Shown piece after piece: positions 61,496 through 64,000 of a DNA stretch of 64,000 bases. The notes beneath the pieces were generated by a model. The model saw nothing but the letters and a program-made list of their open reading frames with translations. It did not search any database and was not told the DNA's origin. Source of the stretch: a gamma proteobacterium symbiont of Ctena orbiculata. GTDB lineage: Bacteria > Pseudomonadota > Gammaproteobacteria > Chromatiales > Chromatiaceae. Location of the stretch: the NCBI GenBank assembly GCA_003058495.1, contig QBVC01000007.1:47187-111186 (forward strand), in the 5' to 3' direction. Made by a program: the position numbers and the translations under genes. Position 1 is the first letter of the stretch. Every line of letters starts with the position of its first letter.

Positions 61496-63292
61496 ATGCC
61501 TGAGACGCCCAAAAACCCCTATCTGACGAGCATTGGAATCATTATCTTACTCATCCTAACGTTTTGGATAACACACACGGTCAGTTGGCGAAACGGATTA
61601 CAGCAGCTGAGCTTCAGCAACCAGCAGCAACTCGACCAGTTCATAGATCATCTCGATTCCCAGCTCTCCCGCTATAATTTCATTCCCCAGTTAGTGGCGA
61701 AGAACGCCCTCTTGGTTGAGTTGCTGAAGGATCCAAACAACGATTCCCTGGTCGATGTGGTGAACCTGTTTCTGCTCGAGATCAACGAAATCACCAGCGC
61801 CTCCGACACCTACCTGATGGACAGCACCGGTCTCACGCTGGCCGCCAGCAACTGGCGTGATGAAAGCCCGTTTATCGGCAAGAATTTCAGTTTTCGCCCC
61901 TATTTTACCGAGGCCATGGAGGGAAAAGCCGGCCGCTACTATGCACTCGGCACAACCTCGAAAAAACGCGGCTACTACTTTTCCTTTCCTGTCGTCTACA
62001 ACGCAGAGAAGAGAGGCGTCCTCGCCGTCAAGATGGACCTTGCGAAGATAGAGAGATATTGGTCGGAGAGACAATCCCAATTCATTGTCAGCGATCCGGA
62101 CGGAATCATCTTCATCAGCACCAACCCGGACTGGTTATATCAAAGCATTGCCCCCCTGTCCGCCGAATCCCTGGCGCGCATAAAGACAAGCCGCCGCTAT
62201 GCCGAGACGAACATCCAGGAATTGGAATTGACAAACAAGGCAGCGGTGACCGACAGCAGCCTTATTCTCAAGATCGCCGCTGACGACTCGGCCACTGAGT
62301 ATCTTTCAAACTATGATGACATGCAGGTGGCGGGCTGGTCGGTGCGCATCCTTACCCCGCTGGAGGATTTGCGGCAGAAAAGCTTGATCAGCGCGTTTAC
62401 CATGCTGCTGCTGGCACTCTCCACGCTGCTGATCGGCCTGCTCGCCTGGCAACGCCACAAGCGCCACCGGGAGCAGGAGCGCTTTAATCACGAAGCGCAG
62501 AAGCAACTTGAGAAGGAGGTCTCTCTGAGAACCGCCGATCTACAGCACGAAATTGAAGGACACAAACAGACGGAAATAACCCTGCGCGAAACCCAGGGTG
62601 AATTGATCCAGACGGCAAAGCTTGCGGTTCTCGGTCAAATGTCCGCGAGTATCAGCCATGAGCTTAACAATCCCCTGGCGGCAATCCGCAGCTATGCCGA
62701 CAATGCGCGCAAATTCCTCTCCATCGATAAAGACGAAAAGGCCGACGACAACCTGCAGCGGATTGCCGAACTGACTGATCGCATGTCAAGGATCAGCTCC
62801 CAGCTTAAGTTCTTCTCCCGCAGGTCGAGCGGTCAGCTCGAAGCAGCCAATATCGCACCCATCATTCAAACCGCGATCGAGATCTCCCGGCCACAATTCA
62901 AACAGCTGGCGATCGGCATCAAAACAGATAGGGTAGACGACAGTATCACCGCACTTGTCGATATTATCCAGCTGGAGCAGGTGTTGATCAATCTCATCAA
63001 CAATGCCATTCAGGCAATCGGTGACCAGACGCCGGGCACAATCAGGATCACGACCGAGAGGGAGAATAAAGAGATAAGGGTTCATGTCGACGATAGCGGA
63101 CCCGGGATCGATGAACAGAAACTTGACATGATCTTCGAACCCTTTTTCACCACCCGAAAATCGGGACTTGGACTTGGACTGTCGATATCAGCCAGAATCA
63201 TCGACAGCATGAATGGCAAATTGTCCGCGGAAAATCTAAACTCTGGCGGTGCGCGCCTGACCATCACCCTGCCTGAGCCGGAACTGCAATAA
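61496..63292 (+). CDS. dctB: C4-dicarboxylate-type sensor histidine kinase (DctB-like)
   Basis: 598 residues from ATG 61496; a TTG at 61472 is possible. Membrane helices near 10-30 and about 305-325 flank a double-PAS/Cache periplasmic sensor (SDTYLMDSTGLTLAAS..., KNFSFRPYFTEA) as in DctB, where it binds C4-dicarboxylates. HisKA contains the phospho-acceptor in SISHELNNPLAAIRSYADNA; HATPase motifs are VLINLINNAIQA, DSGPGI and GLGLGLSIS. The stop shares one base with the next start. It probably governs TRAP-type dicarboxylate uptake that lies outside the window. Confidence 0.85.
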   Translation: MPETPKNPYLTSIGIIILLILTFWITHTVSWRNGLQQLSFSNQQQLDQFIDHLDSQLSRYNFIPQLVAKNALLVELLKDPNNDSLVDVVNLFLLEINEITSASDTYLMDSTGLTLAASNWRDESPFIGKNFSFRPYFTEAMEGKAGRYYALGTTSKKRGYYFSFPVVYNAEKRGVLAVKMDLAKIERYWSERQSQFIVSDPDGIIFISTNPDWLYQSIAPLSAESLARIKTSRRYAETNIQELELTNKAAVTDSSLILKIAADDSATEYLSNYDDMQVAGWSVRILTPLEDLRQKSLISAFTMLLLALSTLLIGLLAWQRHKRHREQERFNHEAQKQLEKEVSLRTADLQHEIEGHKQTEITLRETQGELIQTAKLAVLGQMSASISHELNNPLAAIRSYADNARKFLSIDKDEKADDNLQRIAELTDRMSRISSQLKFFSRRSSGQLEAANIAPIIQTAIEISRPQFKQLAIGIKTDRVDDSITALVDIIQLEQVLINLINNAIQAIGDQTPGTIRITTERENKEIRVHVDDSGPGIDEQKLDMIFEPFFTTRKSGLGLGLSISARIIDSMNGKLSAENLNSGGARLTITLPEPELQ

Positions 63293-64000
63293 TGAACACC
63301 AACCCTGACGTCTATTTTATCGATGATGAAATCGACCTCCGTCTGGCCAACGAGCAGACCCTGGAACTGGCCGGGTTTCAAGTAAAGGTATTTGAAAAGG
63401 CTGAAGAGGTCCTGAAACTTGTCAATGATCAGACAAGCGGCATCGTTGTCAGCGATATACGCCTGCCCGGTATTGACGGACTCGCGCTTCTGCAGCGCTT
63501 GCAGCAGATGGACGCCACGCTGCCGATTATCCTGATCACCGGTCACGGCGATATATCCATGGCGGTGGATGCGATGCATAAAGGCGCCTATGACTTTATC
63601 GAGAAGCCTTTCTCCGCCGAGCGGCTGGTGGATACGGTGCGCCGGGCACTGGAAAAGCGCAGGCTCGTACTCGAGAACCGGACATTGAAAAGCGAACTCG
63701 ACGCGGAAAACACCCTCGGCCCCAGGATCATCGGCAAGACACCGGCCATCAAGGCGCTGAAAAAAGCCATCAATCAACTTGCGGACACCGCCGCCGACAT
63801 CCTGCTGATGGGCGAAACCGGCACCGGGAAGGAACTCATGGCGCGCTCACTCCATGAGCACAGTCAACGGAGAGCTAAGAATTTTGTCGCCGTCAACTGC
63901 GGCGCCATCCCGGAAAATCTGATTGAAAGCGAACTCTTTGGGCATGAAAAGGGGGCCTTCACCGGTGCCCAGGCATTGCGTGTCGGCAAGTTCGAATATG
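63292..64000 (+). CDS. dctD: Sigma-54-dependent response regulator (DctD-like), 3' partial
   Basis: 236 residues are visible before the window ends. Receiver domain 1-125 with acidic residues Asp11-Asp12, phospho-acceptor Asp55 (SDIRLPG) and Lys108 (IEKPFS). Then the AAA+ domain begins: Walker A GETGTGKE (about 173-180) and GAFTGA loop (about 222-227). The DNA-binding tail lies outside. Partner of the DctB-like kinase, with which it shares one base. It will act at sigma-54 promoters of dicarboxylate transport genes. Confidence 0.87.
   Translation, partial: MNTNPDVYFIDDEIDLRLANEQTLELAGFQVKVFEKAEEVLKLVNDQTSGIVVSDIRLPGIDGLALLQRLQQMDATLPIILITGHGDISMAVDAMHKGAYDFIEKPFSAERLVDTVRRALEKRRLVLENRTLKSELDAENTLGPRIIGKTPAIKALKKAINQLADTAADILLMGETGTGKELMARSLHEHSQRRAKNFVAVNCGAIPENLIESELFGHEKGAFTGAQALRVGKFEY

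Overview
The window comes from a free-living or symbiotic gammaproteobacterium with a moderately GC-rich genome (my impression is 55-60% GC in most genes; not computed). The SthA-type transhydrogenase, YeiH-like transporter, DsrC-like protein, tungstate uptake and dicarboxylate two-component genes would fit a Chromatiales or Sedimenticola/Thiodiazotropha-like sulfur oxidiser. No rRNA or tRNA is present, so this is inference.

Layout. 1-2.8 kb: the end of a polysaccharide deacetylase, a secreted protein built of two repeats, a conserved lipoprotein and a MESH1-like HD hydrolase. 3-11.6 kb: a Cache-domain histidine kinase and its NtrC-type regulator, divergent from tupABC-mobA-mobB-moeA (tungstate/molybdate uptake and cofactor maturation). 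A near-consensus sigma-54 promoter in front of tupA ties the two together. 11.6-14 kb: an XRE regulator, an acyltransferase-3 protein, a YdaS-like mini-regulator and a small unknown. Two of these share a TAGC-N5-GCTA operator candidate. 14.1-17.8 kb: a TetR/ABC1-kinase/membrane-protein/hydrolase operon and a small lipoprotein. 17.9-25.8 kb: PepSY, membrane, secreted Hcp-like, hydrolase and EthD genes, a large lipoprotein, sthA, a transposase-free inverted-repeat element and an enoyl-CoA hydratase. 26-34.7 kb: two chemoreceptors (one with a haemerythrin oxygen-sensing tail), a TIM-barrel protein, an ExeA-type ATPase fused to an OmpA-like domain, and a LolA-like pair. 35-43.4 kb: a VirK-like gene, a yeiH-membrane peptide-uspA cluster with a MarR gene, a PEBP protein and an ADP-forming acyl-CoA synthetase.

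43.7-53.6 kb is the most striking part. Nine tightly overlapping minus-strand genes (FAD oxidoreductase, DUF1365, Cfa-like methyltransferase, chalcone-isomerase-like, MFS, DUF3833 lipoprotein, SDR, NTF2-like, and last a MerR/B12 regulator with the CarH/LitR Wx9EH and ExHxxG motifs) diverge from four plus-strand genes (54-aa protein, secreted glutathione peroxidase, DUF3429, TIGR01777 epimerase). The intergenic region carries two recognisable sigma-70 promoters and three TGTAC-N-GTACA-type palindromes spaced at whole helical turns. I read this as a light/B12-controlled envelope-lipid and peroxide-defence regulon.

53.6-56.3 kb is AT-richer accessory DNA: small unknown genes, an attC-like integron recombination site with extrahelical bases, a YefM/YoeB toxin-antitoxin pair and short repeats. 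56.4-64 kb: a periplasmic choice-of-anchor protein, an Old-Yellow-Enzyme reductase, a ferredoxin-NADP reductase, a DsrC-like protein lacking the terminal cysteine, a 39-aa gene with its own terminator, and a DctB/DctD pair cut by the window end.
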